Both the position numbers and the translations under genes were made by a program. From contig NZ_JBNPXI010000017.1 of assembly GCF_050433385.1 (NCBI RefSeq), positions 1 through 64,000 of the forward strand: DNA of 64,000 nt, given 5' to 3'. Position 1 is the stretch's first letter. Each line of letters begins with the position of its first letter. Shown piece after piece: positions 34,772-44,865 of this stretch. The DNA is from Brassicibacter mesophilus. Lineage in GTDB: Bacteria > Bacillota > Clostridia > Tissierellales > Proteiniboraceae. The notes under the pieces are model-generated. The model did no database searches. It saw nothing but the letters and a program-made list of their open reading frames with translations, and had not been told where the DNA came from.

Positions 34772-36094
34772 TTATGAACTAGAAAGTTTTTTAGTCTCAT
34801 TAACAACAATACCACTTAATCCTATAAGACCTATAAGGTTTGGAAAAGCCATTAATGCATTCATTACATCAGCAAGATTCCATACAAGATTAAGTTTTGA
34901 AATGGCTCCAACTATGATTACACCTACATATATTATCCTGTATATTGTTACTACCTTATGTCCAGTTAAATACTCTAAGCATTTCTCTCCATAATAGCTC
35001 CATCCTAAGATAGTAGAATATGAAAAAAATATTATCCCAAAGGTAACTATATATCCTCCAAATCCGGGTAACCCTCTATTAAATGCTTGAGCAGTCAGCT
35101 CTGCTCCATTTAATCCGCTTTCCCAAGCTCCTGTAGTGATAAGAACTAGCCCAGTGAACGTGCATACTATTATAGTATCAATAAATGTATCAAGCATAGA
35201 TACAAGTCCCTGTTGAGCAGGAGCATTAGTTTGAGCAGCCGCCTGAGCGATTGGAGCACTTCCAAGTCCTGCCTCGTTTGAAAAAATCCCTCTAGCTACT
35301 CCACTCTTTATAGCCATCATCACTGTAGATCCTGCAAAACCTCCTAAAGCTGCTGTTCCGGTAAATGCATTTTTAAATATTAGCCTAAATGCTTCTGGAA
35401 TTGATGTGATATTAAAAAGTAGTATTACTATACAACCAACTATGTACCCTCCTGCCATGATAGGCACCATAAATCCTGTAACTTTTCCGATATTTTTGAT
35501 TCCTCCAATTATTACCGCAGCTGTCGCTATAGCTACTGTAATTCCCGTAATTAATGGAGGCACTCTAAACGCTGCATTTAATGCGTCAGCTATAGAATTA
35601 ACTTGTACCATATTACCTATTCCAAATGATGCTATTGCGCCAAAAAAAGCAAATAATATTCCTAGCCATTTTTGATTTAACCCTTTCTCTAGATAATACA
35701 TTGGCCCTCCAGCTACTTCCCCACTGTCCTTCTTTACTCTATATCTAACAGCTAGAACTGCCTCTGAATATTTAGTAGCCATTCCAAAACCTGCTGTTAC
35801 CCACATCCAAAATAAAGCTCCAGGACCTCCAGCAGCTATTGCTGTAGCTACTCCAACAATATTACCTGTACCGATAGACGCTGCCAATGCAGTTGTAAGA
35901 GCTTGAAATGGGGAAATGTCACCTTCTCCCTCATTTTTCTTGAAAAGTAAAGCGAATGAAGAAAATATTTTTCTTACCTGAATCAATTTAAGCTTATATG
36001 TCAAAAAAATGCCAGTTCCTAATAATAGTATTAGTAAAGGAGTTCCCCATAAGAAATCACTAATACTTTTAAAAAAATCTGTTAGTCGTTCCAT
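34772..36094 (-). CDS. Sodium:alanine symporter (AGCS family)
   Basis: 440 aa with about 11 membrane helices. The family signature GGPGALFWMWVTAGFGMATKY lies near residue 90-110, and the GSVMMAIKSGVARGIFSNEAG-type segment (here GSTVMMAIKSGVARG and IFSNEAGLGS) near residue 255-280. It imports alanine or glycine with Na+. ATG follows GAGAGGTGG. Single gene; no glycine riboswitch is visible upstream. Confidence 0.93.
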   Translation of the reverse strand: MERLTDFFKSISDFLWGTPLLILLLGTGIFLTYKLKLIQVRKIFSSFALLFKKNEGEGDISPFQALTTALAASIGTGNIVGVATAIAAGGPGALFWMWVTAGFGMATKYSEAVLAVRYRVKKDSGEVAGGPMYYLEKGLNQKWLGILFAFFGAIASFGIGNMVQVNSIADALNAAFRVPPLITGITVAIATAAVIIGGIKNIGKVTGFMVPIMAGGYIVGCIVILLFNITSIPEAFRLIFKNAFTGTAALGGFAGSTVMMAIKSGVARGIFSNEAGLGSAPIAQAAAQTNAPAQQGLVSMLDTFIDTIIVCTFTGLVLITTGAWESGLNGAELTAQAFNRGLPGFGGYIVTFGIIFFSYSTILGWSYYGEKCLEYLTGHKVVTIYRIIYVGVIIVGAISKLNLVWNLADVMNALMAFPNLIGLIGLSGIVVNETKKLSSS

Positions 36095-36203
36095 ATATCC
36101 ACCTCTCTATCATTTATAGATAGTATCAAACAAAGTATACTATTTAATGTTGTATATTTATTGCTGTTAAGGAATTTTTTACCTTAATATATTTCGTAAA
36201 ATA

Positions 36204-36229
36204 AATAGATGCTATAACAGCATCTATTA
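36204..36229 (-). terminator. Hairpin after the 73-aa gene
   Basis: AATAGATGCT, ATAAC, AGCATCTATT immediately after the stop codon. Confidence 0.6.
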
Positions 36230-36451
36230 TTAAAAATGAAACAATGTATTTACGAATATGTCTATTTCATTTCTAAGGTTTCTTAATCTAATTTCTTTTA
36301 TCATCTCATTGAATACTAGTACTTCTCTATTATATGCTTCTTCATCTTCCTCATCTGATGCTAACCTCATCATCTCCATTATCCTATATGTTCTTATTAT
36401 TAGTTCTTTATCTTCTAGTCTTTTATAAGGTCTGAACTCTATAATAGACAT
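36230..36451 (-). CDS. Hypothetical 73-aa acidic helical protein
   Basis: Starts at ATG 36451 behind GAGGAGG. It is predicted to be all helical with many Glu/Arg pairs (IIRTYRIMEMMRLASDEEDEEAYNREVLVFNEMIKEIRLR), with no membrane segment. Unknown family. It is the gene directly downstream of folC (56 bp apart) with no terminator between them, so it is likely cotranscribed. Confidence 0.6.
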   Translation of the reverse strand: MSIIEFRPYKRLEDKELIIRTYRIMEMMRLASDEEDEEAYNREVLVFNEMIKEIRLRNLRNEIDIFVNTLFHF

Positions 36452-36506
36452 AAAAACCTCCTCAATAAATATACTAATAGTTTATTCAAAGAGGAGGAAA
36501 TAATAA

Positions 36507-37802
36507 CTATTTATTTGTAACGATTCTTCTTACATCTCCAATTAGATACAAAGAACCTGAAAATACAATTAAGTCATCATCGTCAGCTAGTTCAAATGCT
36601 TTATCAATAGCTTTATCTATATCTCTTTCAACTACATAATTTTTATTATATTTTTCAATTAGCTCTCCTAGCTCTTCAGCCTTTAATGCTCTAAAAATAT
36701 TAGCCTCAGTAACAACAACTTGATCTGCAATAGGTACCAGCTCTGAAATCATATTTTCAACATCTTTATCAGCTAGAATACCTATACCTAAAATAAGTCT
36801 TCTATAGTTAAACAAATCTTTTAAAGTATTTTTTAATGCTTGAATACCTTGTATATTATGAGCTCCATCTATTAAAAATCCCGGTTTTCTTCTTAAAACC
36901 TCTAATCTTCCACTCCATTTTGTAGTCTTCAAACCTCTCCTTATATCAGCTTCATTGATTTTAATTATACCTTTATCTTTTAATCCTAATATAGCAGTTA
37001 ATGCTGTAGATGCATTTAAAGCCTGATGTTTGCCTATTAGCTGAATTTCAAGATCTCTTAATATATCCTTCTTATATTTAAAGTCAAATTTACATCCATA
37101 TTCTGATATTTCCTTTACATTAATATTATCAACTGCCACTATTTCTAATTTTGCTTTCTTTTCATTTACAACCTCATCTATTACACTTTGTGCTTCATCT
37201 TGCTGTGGATAGCATATTACATATCCATTTTCTTTTATAATGCCTGCCTTTTCATAGGCAATCTTTCCTAGGGTATCACCAAGTATATCAACATGATCCA
37301 TAGAAATAGTAGTTATTATAGATGTTACTGAGTCCTCAATAACATTAGTAGAGTCATATCTTCCTCCCAAACCTACTTCAAGAACAACAAAATCTACATT
37401 TTCCTCCATGTAGTATTGCATGGCAATAGCAGTTACTATTTCAAATTCTGTAGGGTGATTAAATCCCCTTTTAAGCATTTCTTCTACCTTTTCTTTTACA
37501 TTTAACGTAATATCAGATAAACTTTCATCACTAATATCATCATTATTTATTCTGATTCTTTCATTGAATCTTTCTAAATATGGAGAAGTAAATAACCCAA
37601 CCCTATATCCTGCTTCAGCAAGCATACTTGTTGTATATGCTGAAGTAGAGCCTTTTCCATTTGTACCAGCTATATGAATAAATTTTAGTCTTTTATGTGG
37701 ATTATCTAATAGATTTAATAACTCCCTTATATTGTCTAATCCTAGTTTACTTCCAAACTTTTTTGTTCCATGAATGTATTCTAATGCTTCATTGTAATCC
37801 AT
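36507..37802 (-). CDS. folC: Folylpolyglutamate synthase / dihydrofolate synthase
   Basis: Mur-ligase-like enzyme that adds glutamate to dihydropteroate and folates. 431 aa. The P-loop is HIAGTNGKGSTSAY near residue 44; the YLERFNERIRINN and GGRYDSTN motifs are FolC-specific. The C-terminal domain has FLIDGAHNIQG, the family mark. Start ATG follows AGGAGTG. Confidence 0.95.
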   Translation of the reverse strand: MDYNEALEYIHGTKKFGSKLGLDNIRELLNLLDNPHKRLKFIHIAGTNGKGSTSAYTTSMLAEAGYRVGLFTSPYLERFNERIRINNDDISDESLSDITLNVKEKVEEMLKRGFNHPTEFEIVTAIAMQYYMEENVDFVVLEVGLGGRYDSTNVIEDSVTSIITTISMDHVDILGDTLGKIAYEKAGIIKENGYVICYPQQDEAQSVIDEVVNEKKAKLEIVAVDNINVKEISEYGCKFDFKYKKDILRDLEIQLIGKHQALNASTALTAILGLKDKGIIKINEADIRRGLKTTKWSGRLEVLRRKPGFLIDGAHNIQGIQALKNTLKDLFNYRRLILGIGILADKDVENMISELVPIADQVVVTEANIFRALKAEELGELIEKYNKNYVVERDIDKAIDKAFELADDDDLIVFSGSLYLIGDVRRIVTNK

Positions 37803-37872
37803 GCTATCACTCCTGTTTTAGTAATATCTTTTATTTTATACCGAATTTTTATTCAATACAAGGCATACATGA

Positions 37873-37899
37873 AAAAACACTAGGAGAACCTAGTGCTTA
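37873..37899 (-). terminator. Terminator of the propeller/membrane gene
   Basis: Minus-strand AAGCACTAGG, TTCT, CCTAGTG followed by TTTTTTC. Confidence 0.85.
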
Positions 37900-39546
37900 A
37901 AAAAGATATGGAGCATATAAGTAATTGATTAGTATATGATTGAACAAAATATACATAGCGTAGACTTTATAAGCCTCAGGATATTCTTTCTCGTTTTTAT
38001 AAATAAAAGCAAAGATGCTTCCTAGTATTGTCAATATTACAGGTATTATATATTGAGCTCCAGAAAATCTAAGTATCTGAGGCATAATAGCAATACTTTT
38101 ATAATTATAATAGAAGTCCATCGTTGAAAGTACAGTGCCAAGATAGATTACTAATCCTATAAACAAAACTACGTAATATTTATTTTCTACTTTTTCATTA
38201 AAAAAGAATATGCATAATAGCCAAATTAAAGCTGGCAATAGGTTGAAAAATCTAGCTCCAAAGCAAAGTATAATTAGATGTGAAAGAGCAGGAACTTCTT
38301 CTCCTAATGCTAATTTTATATCATCCTTTTTGGGAGCAGTTGATTTTTCTATAATAGATGCCTTATCACTAGCCCCTTTAACAGCAGTATTATTAAATCC
38401 ACCAGCTTCATTCCAAAATACATACCTACTATTATCAATATCTATCAACCCAACATGACTAGACCATTTATTTGTATTTGACACTAAAACTGCATTTTTT
38501 AGTCCATCAGGTGTCAGTAACATTTTTAATACGTTAGAGTTGCTTGCTCTAGTATCTAAGTTGCTAGGAGCTGTAGTAAAGATCTCTATACCTTCATCTT
38601 TGCTGCTTATTAAAACTGGCTCACTTGAAAAATTATATACCTTTATGTCAGTTGCCCATGCAAGCTCTAAAGTATTAAATTGTTTATTATTTTCATGATT
38701 GTAACCATCTATAATATATGTATATTGGTATTTTTCATCACCCTGCGTTGTTACTAAAGAGTATACATGAGTATTATCCACAGCGATATCTATATCTTTT
38801 ATTTTATTTCTAAATTCATTAACTGAATTTAAAAACAGAGAGCTACCCCATTTATTATCAGTATATTCTGTAATATAAACTGATTTCTGATAAGTATCAT
38901 CAGCTTGTACTATACTCTGTAAATAAAGCTTGTTATTATATTGCAGCAACTTTACTTTATTTACACTCTTCAAGTCTCCAGGGCTAGCTATCTTTGTAAA
39001 AATATCAGTTTCCCTAGTAAATAGTTCTATTGAACCATCCAATTTAGCAATTACTAAATATGATCTGTTCTTATCTCCTTCAACATAAAAACTATTAACA
39101 TCTTCCATTATTTTTGTGCTAGTTATATTTCTATAGTCTTCATCAAATTTTGCTAAATATAAATTATTATCTTTATAGTTTCTCCAGTAAATTTCATTAT
39201 TTTTAAATATAATATCATCTGAGTAAATATTATTAAAATTAAACTCTGGCATTTCTACTTCATATTCTTCAATTCTATTAAATTCAGTATCAAGCTTAGA
39301 TACTATGAGTTCTCCAGCGCCATCTTTACTAGGAGACACAAATACTATATATCCTTTATCAGAATATTGAACCATGCTTTCTCTATTGTATGAGCTGCTT
39401 GTCAATTGAAAGCTTCTGCTCCAGTTTGGTGAAGGCTGCATAGTAGCCACTCTAACATTTTCATTAATATGGATAAAAGCGATTATACAGAAAACGACGA
39501 GAAAAAATACTAGTGTCTTTACTGCCAATTTCTTTGTGTTCTTCAT
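37897..39546 (-). CDS. Membrane protein with a large extracellular propeller-like domain
   Basis: 549 aa from ATG 39546, chosen for its GGGGGG site; earlier in-frame codons lack one. Residues 7-25 form a membrane helix; 26-420 are an extracytoplasmic domain with repeating strand-rich segments (for example GYIVFVSPSKDGAGELIVSKLD, then INDIAVDNTHVYSLV-like repeats) suggesting a beta-propeller. After a linker (430-450) come five hydrophobic helices (about 455-549). I do not recognise the family. The layout, an outside propeller tethered by C-terminal helices, would suit a sensor or wall-associated protein. Confidence 0.6.
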   Translation of the reverse strand: MKNTKKLAVKTLVFFLVVFCIIAFIHINENVRVATMQPSPNWSRSFQLTSSSYNRESMVQYSDKGYIVFVSPSKDGAGELIVSKLDTEFNRIEEYEVEMPEFNFNNIYSDDIIFKNNEIYWRNYKDNNLYLAKFDEDYRNITSTKIMEDVNSFYVEGDKNRSYLVIAKLDGSIELFTRETDIFTKIASPGDLKSVNKVKLLQYNNKLYLQSIVQADDTYQKSVYITEYTDNKWGSSLFLNSVNEFRNKIKDIDIAVDNTHVYSLVTTQGDEKYQYTYIIDGYNHENNKQFNTLELAWATDIKVYNFSSEPVLISSKDEGIEIFTTAPSNLDTRASNSNVLKMLLTPDGLKNAVLVSNTNKWSSHVGLIDIDNSRYVFWNEAGGFNNTAVKGASDKASIIEKSTAPKKDDIKLALGEEVPALSHLIILCFGARFFNLLPALIWLLCIFFFNEKVENKYYVVLFIGLVIYLGTVLSTMDFYYNYKSIAIMPQILRFSGAQYIIPVILTILGSIFAFIYKNEKEYPEAYKVYAMYILFNHILINYLYAPYLF

Positions 39547-39631
39547 GATATCCCCCCTTATATCTAATTTTACCACTATATCAGCAATTAGAAAATCAGT
39601 TTCATTTTTATAAATATTAAAAAAATGAAAT

Positions 39632-39660
39632 AAAAGATAAGGATGCAACCTTATCTTTTA
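39632..39660 (-). terminator. Terminator of valS
   Basis: AAAAGATAAGG, TTGCAT, CCTTATCTTTTAT on the minus strand, 14 bp after the valS stop. Confidence 0.8.
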
Positions 39661-39673
39661 TCATTTAATATTC

Positions 39674-42319
39674 TTATTTTCTCAAACTGTCTAGTCTTTC
39701 TACTACCTTTTCCATCATTTGCTGATATTTTGATTCTTTTTCTCGCTCTTCATCAACAACTTTTTGTGGAGCCTTACTTATAAATCCTTGATTAGATAAT
39801 TTGCCACGAACTCTTTTTAGCTCGCCTTCTAATCTTTCTTTTTCCTTTTCAAGCCTTTCAATCTCTATTTCAATATCAACAAGCTCTTCTAACGGAAGGA
39901 ATATCTCACAGCCTTCAACTACAGCTGACATTGCATCTTCTCCAATACCATCCTTGTTATCTCTAACTTCTATTTCTGAAGCAGAAGCAAGAGTTGTAAA
40001 GTATCCAGCACCATTATTTAATATACCTTTTATTTCCTCATTAATAGTAACAAAAATAACTTTTGCTTTCTTTGATGGGATTACATTCATTTCTGCTCTG
40101 ATATTTCTAATATTCTTAACAGCTTCCATTATAAACTCTATTCTTCTTTCAGCTTCCTTGTAATCATTAGCTTCATCATATACAGGCCATTTTTCAATAA
40201 TTAAAGCTGAATCTTTACCAGGAAGATGATCCCATATTTCTTCAGTAATATAAGGAATAAATGGATGTAGAAGCTTTAATATTATTTTTAAAACTGTAAT
40301 TAACGTAAATCTTGCAGTATCTTTATCTTCTCCATCTTCTCCATAAAGTCTTGGCTTAACTATTTCTATATACCAGTCACAGTACTCATTCCATGTAAAG
40401 TCATATATTTTTTGAGCAGCTATACCTAGTTCAAATTTATTCAAGTTTTCAGTTACATCTTTTGCAACATCATTTGCTCTTGAAATAATCCATTTATCTT
40501 CTTCTTTTAAGAATTCTCTAGCTTTATTTTCATCCATTATGTTATCAGCTAAGTTCATAATAACAAATCTTGTAGCATTCCATAATTTATTAGCAAAGTT
40601 TCTGCTTGATTCAACTCTTTCAATATAGAATCGCATATCATTTCCAGGCGTATTACCAGTAACTAATGAGAATCTTAGTGCATCAGCACCGTATTGTTCG
40701 ATTAACTCAAGTGGATCAATACCATTTCCTAACGATTTACTCATCTTTCTACCTTGAGAGTCTCTAACTAGTCCTGTAAAAAATACATTCTTAAAAGGTA
40801 TCTCTCCCATGTTTTCAATACCAGAGAAAACCATTCTTACAACCCAGAAAAAAATAATATCATATCCAGTTACTAATACATCTGTAGGATAGAAATATTT
40901 AAGCTCTTCTGTTTCTTCAGGCCATCCTAATGTTGAAAAAGGCCATAGTGCCGAAGAAAACCAAGTATCTAAGGTATCTGGATCTTGAACTATATTGGTG
41001 CTTGCACATTTACTACAGCTTTCAGGATGTTCTCTAGAAACAATAACTTCATTACAATCCTTACAATAGTATACTGGTAATCTATGTCCCCACCATAGCT
41101 GTCTTGATATACACCAATCTCTAATATTCTCTAACCAATTGAGATATATTTTTCCAAATCTATCTGGTATAAAGTTAAGTTCTCCTTCTTTATATGATTT
41201 AATAGTAGGCTCAATTAGAGGCTGCATCTTAACGAACCATTGTTTAGATATTATGGGCTCAACTACTGTATTACATCTTTCACAATGTCCTACATTATTA
41301 GTATGATCTTTAATTTCAACTAGATATCCTTGTTCTTCTAAATCTTTAATCATTTCTTTTCTAGCTTCATATCTATCAAGCCCTTGATATTTGCCACCGT
41401 GTTCATTGATACTTCCATCATCATTCATAACCTTCAATTGTCCAAGGTTATGTCTTGCACCTACTTCAAAGTCATTAGGGTCATGTGATGGAGTAATCTT
41501 AACTGCTCCAGTACCAAATCCCATTTCAACATATTCATCTGTTATTATTGGAATTTCTCTATTAACTAAAGGTAATATTAATGTTTTACCTATTAATGCA
41601 CTATATCTTTCATCTTCTGGATGAACTGCTACAGCAAGGTCCCCTAACATGGTCTCTGGTCTAGTTGTTGCTATTACAATATATTCATCACTATCCTTCA
41701 CAGAATATCTTATATGCCATAGCTTTCCTTGTGACTCCTCATGTTCAACCTCTGCGTCAGATAATGCTGTTCCACAGCTAGGACACCAGTTTATAATCCT
41801 ATCTCCTCTATATATTAAATCTTTCTCGTATAGTCTTATAAACACTTCTTCTACAGCCTTACTTAAGCCTTCGTCTAAAGTAAATCTTTCCTTTGACCAA
41901 TCACATGAAACTCCAAGCTTTCTTAATTGATTTCTAATATTTCCACCATATTCCTCTGTCCATGCCCAAGCTTGCTCAAGAAATTTCTCTCTTCCAAGCT
42001 CATGCTTACTTTTTCCTTCTGATTCAATTTTAGCTACAACTCTTGCCTCTGTAGATATACTTGCATGGTCAGTTCCTGGAAGCCATAAAGCTTCATATTC
42101 TTCCATTCTTTTCCATCTGATAAGTATATCCTGAATAGTATGATTAAGAGCATGACCCATGTGAAGATTACCTGTAACATTTGGTGGTGGCATCATTATA
42201 GTAAATGGCTTCTTATCCTTATTTACATCTGCCTTAAAATAACCATTCTCGTTCCAAAACTTATAAATCCTCTCTTCAAAGTCCTTCGGACTATACGTTT
42301 TTGCTAAGTTTTCACTCAT
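39674..42319 (-). CDS. valS: Valyl-tRNA synthetase
   Basis: 881-aa class I synthetase charging tRNA-Val. HIGH-type motif GNLHMGHALN near residue 48, the CP1 editing domain (TTRPETMLGD near residue 215), KMSKSLGN near residue 525, an anticodon-binding domain with WNEYCDWYIEIVKPRLYG, and a C-terminal coiled coil (about 800-880) that holds the tRNA. It is controlled by a Val-specific T-box lying upstream of the small gene before it. Confidence 0.98.
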   Translation of the reverse strand: MSENLAKTYSPKDFEERIYKFWNENGYFKADVNKDKKPFTIMMPPPNVTGNLHMGHALNHTIQDILIRWKRMEEYEALWLPGTDHASISTEARVVAKIESEGKSKHELGREKFLEQAWAWTEEYGGNIRNQLRKLGVSCDWSKERFTLDEGLSKAVEEVFIRLYEKDLIYRGDRIINWCPSCGTALSDAEVEHEESQGKLWHIRYSVKDSDEYIVIATTRPETMLGDLAVAVHPEDERYSALIGKTLILPLVNREIPIITDEYVEMGFGTGAVKITPSHDPNDFEVGARHNLGQLKVMNDDGSINEHGGKYQGLDRYEARKEMIKDLEEQGYLVEIKDHTNNVGHCERCNTVVEPIISKQWFVKMQPLIEPTIKSYKEGELNFIPDRFGKIYLNWLENIRDWCISRQLWWGHRLPVYYCKDCNEVIVSREHPESCSKCASTNIVQDPDTLDTWFSSALWPFSTLGWPEETEELKYFYPTDVLVTGYDIIFFWVVRMVFSGIENMGEIPFKNVFFTGLVRDSQGRKMSKSLGNGIDPLELIEQYGADALRFSLVTGNTPGNDMRFYIERVESSRNFANKLWNATRFVIMNLADNIMDENKAREFLKEEDKWIISRANDVAKDVTENLNKFELGIAAQKIYDFTWNEYCDWYIEIVKPRLYGEDGEDKDTARFTLITVLKIILKLLHPFIPYITEEIWDHLPGKDSALIIEKWPVYDEANDYKEAERRIEFIMEAVKNIRNIRAEMNVIPSKKAKVIFVTINEEIKGILNNGAGYFTTLASASEIEVRDNKDGIGEDAMSAVVEGCEIFLPLEELVDIEIEIERLEKEKERLEGELKRVRGKLSNQGFISKAPQKVVDEEREKESKYQQMMEKVVERLDSLRK

Positions 42320-42365
42320 TAAAAACCCTCCTTATTATAAACATCTAAATTGTTTTCAAATAATT

Positions 42366-42536
42366 TTATTGTCCATAAAACATTATCAATGCAGAAGCTA
42401 CTGCTAATGCTAAACCTGTTGTTTTTACTATTAACAGACCTTTAATCGTCTTAATTTTTCCACTTTTAAATAACCTGTCAGCCCCAAAGACTATTATTCC
42501 ACTTATAGCAAATAGAATAACCCCTAAAGTGAACAT
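42366..42536 (-). CDS. 56-aa small membrane protein
   Basis: ATG 42536 is preceded by AAAGGATGTGA; an upstream in-frame start would overlap the T-box terminator. Two membrane helices are predicted (about 2-20 and 33-53) with a positively charged loop (RLFKSGKIKTIK). It lies between the Val T-box and valS, so it is made under the same amino acid control. Family not recognised. Confidence 0.65.
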   Translation of the reverse strand: MFTLGVILFAISGIIVFGADRLFKSGKIKTIKGLLIVKTTGLALAVASALIMFYGQ

Positions 42537-42560
42537 TCTATCACATCCTTTAGATATAAT

Positions 42561-42830
42561 AAAAAAACCCTTCATCCTTAATGTTTAAGGACGAAGGGTC
42601 TATCTCGCGGTACCACCTTAATTTTAGATATAATGATAATATATCTAACTCTCAACATATATAACGGATATGCCCGTTCAAGCCTACTTATTTCAGCCTG
42701 AATACTCTAGAGCTACCTTCAGTAAACATTGCCTAACATAGTCTTACAGCCTGTGGACCATGCTCTCTTAATAGGATACTTACCTACTCCTCTCCTTCAT
42801 AGTAATTATCAATATATAATTATTTAATAT
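42561..42830 (-). promoter_or_regulatory. T-box leader, Val specifier
   Basis: T-box core GGUGGUACCGCGAG (about 42617-42604) precedes a terminator, ACCCTTCGTCCTTAAACATT, AAGGATGAAGGGTTTTTTT. By alignment with the Phe and Trp leaders, the specifier is GUA at 42716-42714, a Val codon, matching valS downstream. Confidence 0.93.
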
Positions 42831-42846
42831 AATATATAACTCATCT

Positions 42847-43398
42847 CTATTTGTCAATATATTTCATTTGCTTATTTTCTTTGTTAATTACTTTAAACCC
42901 GATAAAATAATTGATAAAAGCAACAATAGTCAGCCCAACAGCTAATAAAACGAAAACAAAACTAATTGTTTGATTTATATTGAAAGCTAATGCAAATATT
43001 GCAATGTAAAATGATATTGTTGCAATCTTTCCATATTTGTTTGCAGGTATAACAGTTTTATCGACAGAATAGTATAAAAACAATGCACCTATAATCATAC
43101 AAGCTTCTTTAATACCAATGACCAATATAACCCATAAAGGTAAATATTTTTTATCGGTGAAGCAAATAAGTACTGTTATTTGCATCAACTTATCTGCAAG
43201 TGGATCAAGTGCTGCTCCCCATTTAGTAACCATATTAAATGTCCTTGCTATATATCCATCTAGTACATCAGTTACTCCAGCTAGAAAAAATATTCCAGTA
43301 GCGTAAATTATGTTGTTATCAAAAGAAGAATAAAAAACATAAATAAATACTGGTATTAAAAAAAATCTTAAAGTCGTCAATATATTTGGTATATTCAT
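42847..43398 (-). CDS. pgsA: CDP-diacylglycerol-glycerol-3-phosphate 3-phosphatidyltransferase
   Basis: Membrane enzyme making phosphatidylglycerol phosphate. 183 aa from ATG 43398, which has GAGGTG five bases upstream and gives the standard MNIPNILTTLRFFLIP start. The CDP-alcohol phosphotransferase motif is intact (DVLDGYIAR ... GAALDPLADK near residues 57-80). Four or more membrane helices. Other CDP-alcohol transferases are possible, but the start sequence is typical of PgsA. Confidence 0.9.
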   Translation of the reverse strand: MNIPNILTTLRFFLIPVFIYVFYSSFDNNIIYATGIFFLAGVTDVLDGYIARTFNMVTKWGAALDPLADKLMQITVLICFTDKKYLPLWVILVIGIKEACMIIGALFLYYSVDKTVIPANKYGKIATISFYIAIFALAFNINQTISFVFVLLAVGLTIVAFINYFIGFKVINKENKQMKYIDK

Positions 43399-43664
43399 AT
43401 TACACCTCATTAAACATATTTTATACTCATTGCTGTTGCTCAACATTATTATTCTACAATACTATATATCATTATATTTTAGTTACCAAATTTGTGCAAC
43501 CAAGCGTGCCCATAATATACTTCATTCTATTTATAACACTAGCTTTTCATTTTATTTAATATTCTATTCAGTAAGCGAAAACTCCTTCTATTACTTTTGT
43601 AACCATAATAATCAAGATGAATATAATGAAATAAGGTGTTCAATTATTTTATAGGAGGGTTAAT

Positions 43665-44669
43665 ATGTTCAAACTTAAGTTTATTTCTATACCTTTAATA
43701 ATACTACTTATGCTAAGTTTAGTTATAACTGGATGTCAAAAGGATGGATTGACTAACGTTAGATTAGTGGAAGTGACTCATTCAGTTTTCTATGCTCCAC
43801 AGTATGTAGCTATAACAAATGGATTCTTCGAAGAAGAAGGAATTAATATCGAATTATCTAATGGCCAGGGCGCAGATAAATGTATGACAGCCATACTGAG
43901 CGGAGAAGCAGATATTGGTTTTATGGGACCAGAAGCGTCAATATACGTATACAATCAAGGGAAAGAAGATTATGCTGTAAACTTTGCTCAATTAACGCAA
44001 AAAGATGGCTCTTTCCTTGTATCTAGAGAAAAAGAAGAAGGATTTTCTTTTGATAATTTAAAAGGAAAAACCATAATAGGTGGCCGTATTGGTGGTATGC
44101 CTGAAATGACTCTTGAATACGTACTTAAAAAATATAGTCTACAACCAGGAAAAGATGTAAATGTTCGTACTGATATACAATTTGGAATGATGGCAGGAGC
44201 ATTTACTGGTGGGGAAGGCGATTATGTTACATTATTTGAACCTACTGCAACATTATTAGAAAGTGAAGGTAAAGGCTACATCGTAGCTTCTATCGGTAAA
44301 GAAGGCGGATACATCCCTTACACCTGCTATAGTGCCGAAAAAAGCTATATAGAAAAAAATCCAAAAATAATTCAAGGTTTTACAAATGCTATATACAAAG
44401 GTATGTTATGGGTTCAATCTCACTCAGCTGAAGAAATAGCAGAAGCTTTACAGCCGCATTTTCCAGATGCTGATAAAGATGTTTTAGTTACTTTAATAAA
44501 TAGATACAGAGAACAAGATACATGGAAGCCTGACCCTGTTCTTACTGAAGAAGGATTGAATCATATGATGGATATCATGGAGATGGCAGGACAGCTTGAA
44601 GAAAGAGCGCCATATGAAAAAATAGTGACAACTGAATTTGCAGAGAAATCTGTTAAAAATATAAAATAG
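43665..44669 (+). CDS. SsuA/THI5-like solute-binding lipoprotein
   Basis: 334 aa. A lipoprotein signal ends LVITGC (Cys near residue 24). The mature part is an NMT1/SsuA-type periplasmic-binding fold: HSVFYAPQYVAITNGFFEEEGINIEL, GADKCMTAILSGEADIGFMGPEA and KGKTIIGGRIGGMPEMTLEYVLKK. Such proteins feed ABC importers for nitrate, sulfonates or thiamin precursors. No permease or ATPase gene follows, so it is an orphan here; the last 120 bp and terminator are repeated at 52888-53060. Confidence 0.9.
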   Translation: MFKLKFISIPLIILLMLSLVITGCQKDGLTNVRLVEVTHSVFYAPQYVAITNGFFEEEGINIELSNGQGADKCMTAILSGEADIGFMGPEASIYVYNQGKEDYAVNFAQLTQKDGSFLVSREKEEGFSFDNLKGKTIIGGRIGGMPEMTLEYVLKKYSLQPGKDVNVRTDIQFGMMAGAFTGGEGDYVTLFEPTATLLESEGKGYIVASIGKEGGYIPYTCYSAEKSYIEKNPKIIQGFTNAIYKGMLWVQSHSAEEIAEALQPHFPDADKDVLVTLINRYREQDTWKPDPVLTEEGLNHMMDIMEMAGQLEERAPYEKIVTTEFAEKSVKNIK

Positions 44670-44713
44670 TATATATAACTAATACCCAAGTCATATAAAA
44701 TGACTTGGGTATT
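44549..44713. repeat. Direct repeat copy 1 (3' end of solute-binding gene plus terminator)
   Basis: About 165 bp covering the last 40 codons and the hairpin AATACCCAAGTCAT ... ATGACTTGGGTATT. Matches 52888-53058 with few differences. Confidence 0.9.
44681..44713 (+). terminator. Terminator of the solute-binding gene
   Basis: A 14-bp stem with a short A/T loop. The T-run is poor in this copy, better in the second copy. Confidence 0.7.
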
Positions 44714-44865
44714 AGTTGATACCGACAAAAAATAAAAAAAGTTGATTAAACAATCTGTAATACACTTATGGTAATGTAAAAAACTTTCAAAGATAATACT
44801 CATAAACCTTTTACATTTAAGTGTCTAGATATCAAGTTCGTATACTTCATGTGGATTTAATCGAA

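Noticed and set aside
36095..36229. Glycine riboswitch before the alanine/glycine symporter
   Set aside because: The upstream region is only 135 bp and shows none of the conserved aptamer blocks.
43430..43654. 74-codon plus-strand frame before the solute-binding gene
   Set aside because: A/T-rich random-looking composition, no ribosome binding site, overlaps the promoter region.
43447..43664. TPP riboswitch before the THI5-like binding protein
   Set aside because: No CUGAGA or related core elements are found.
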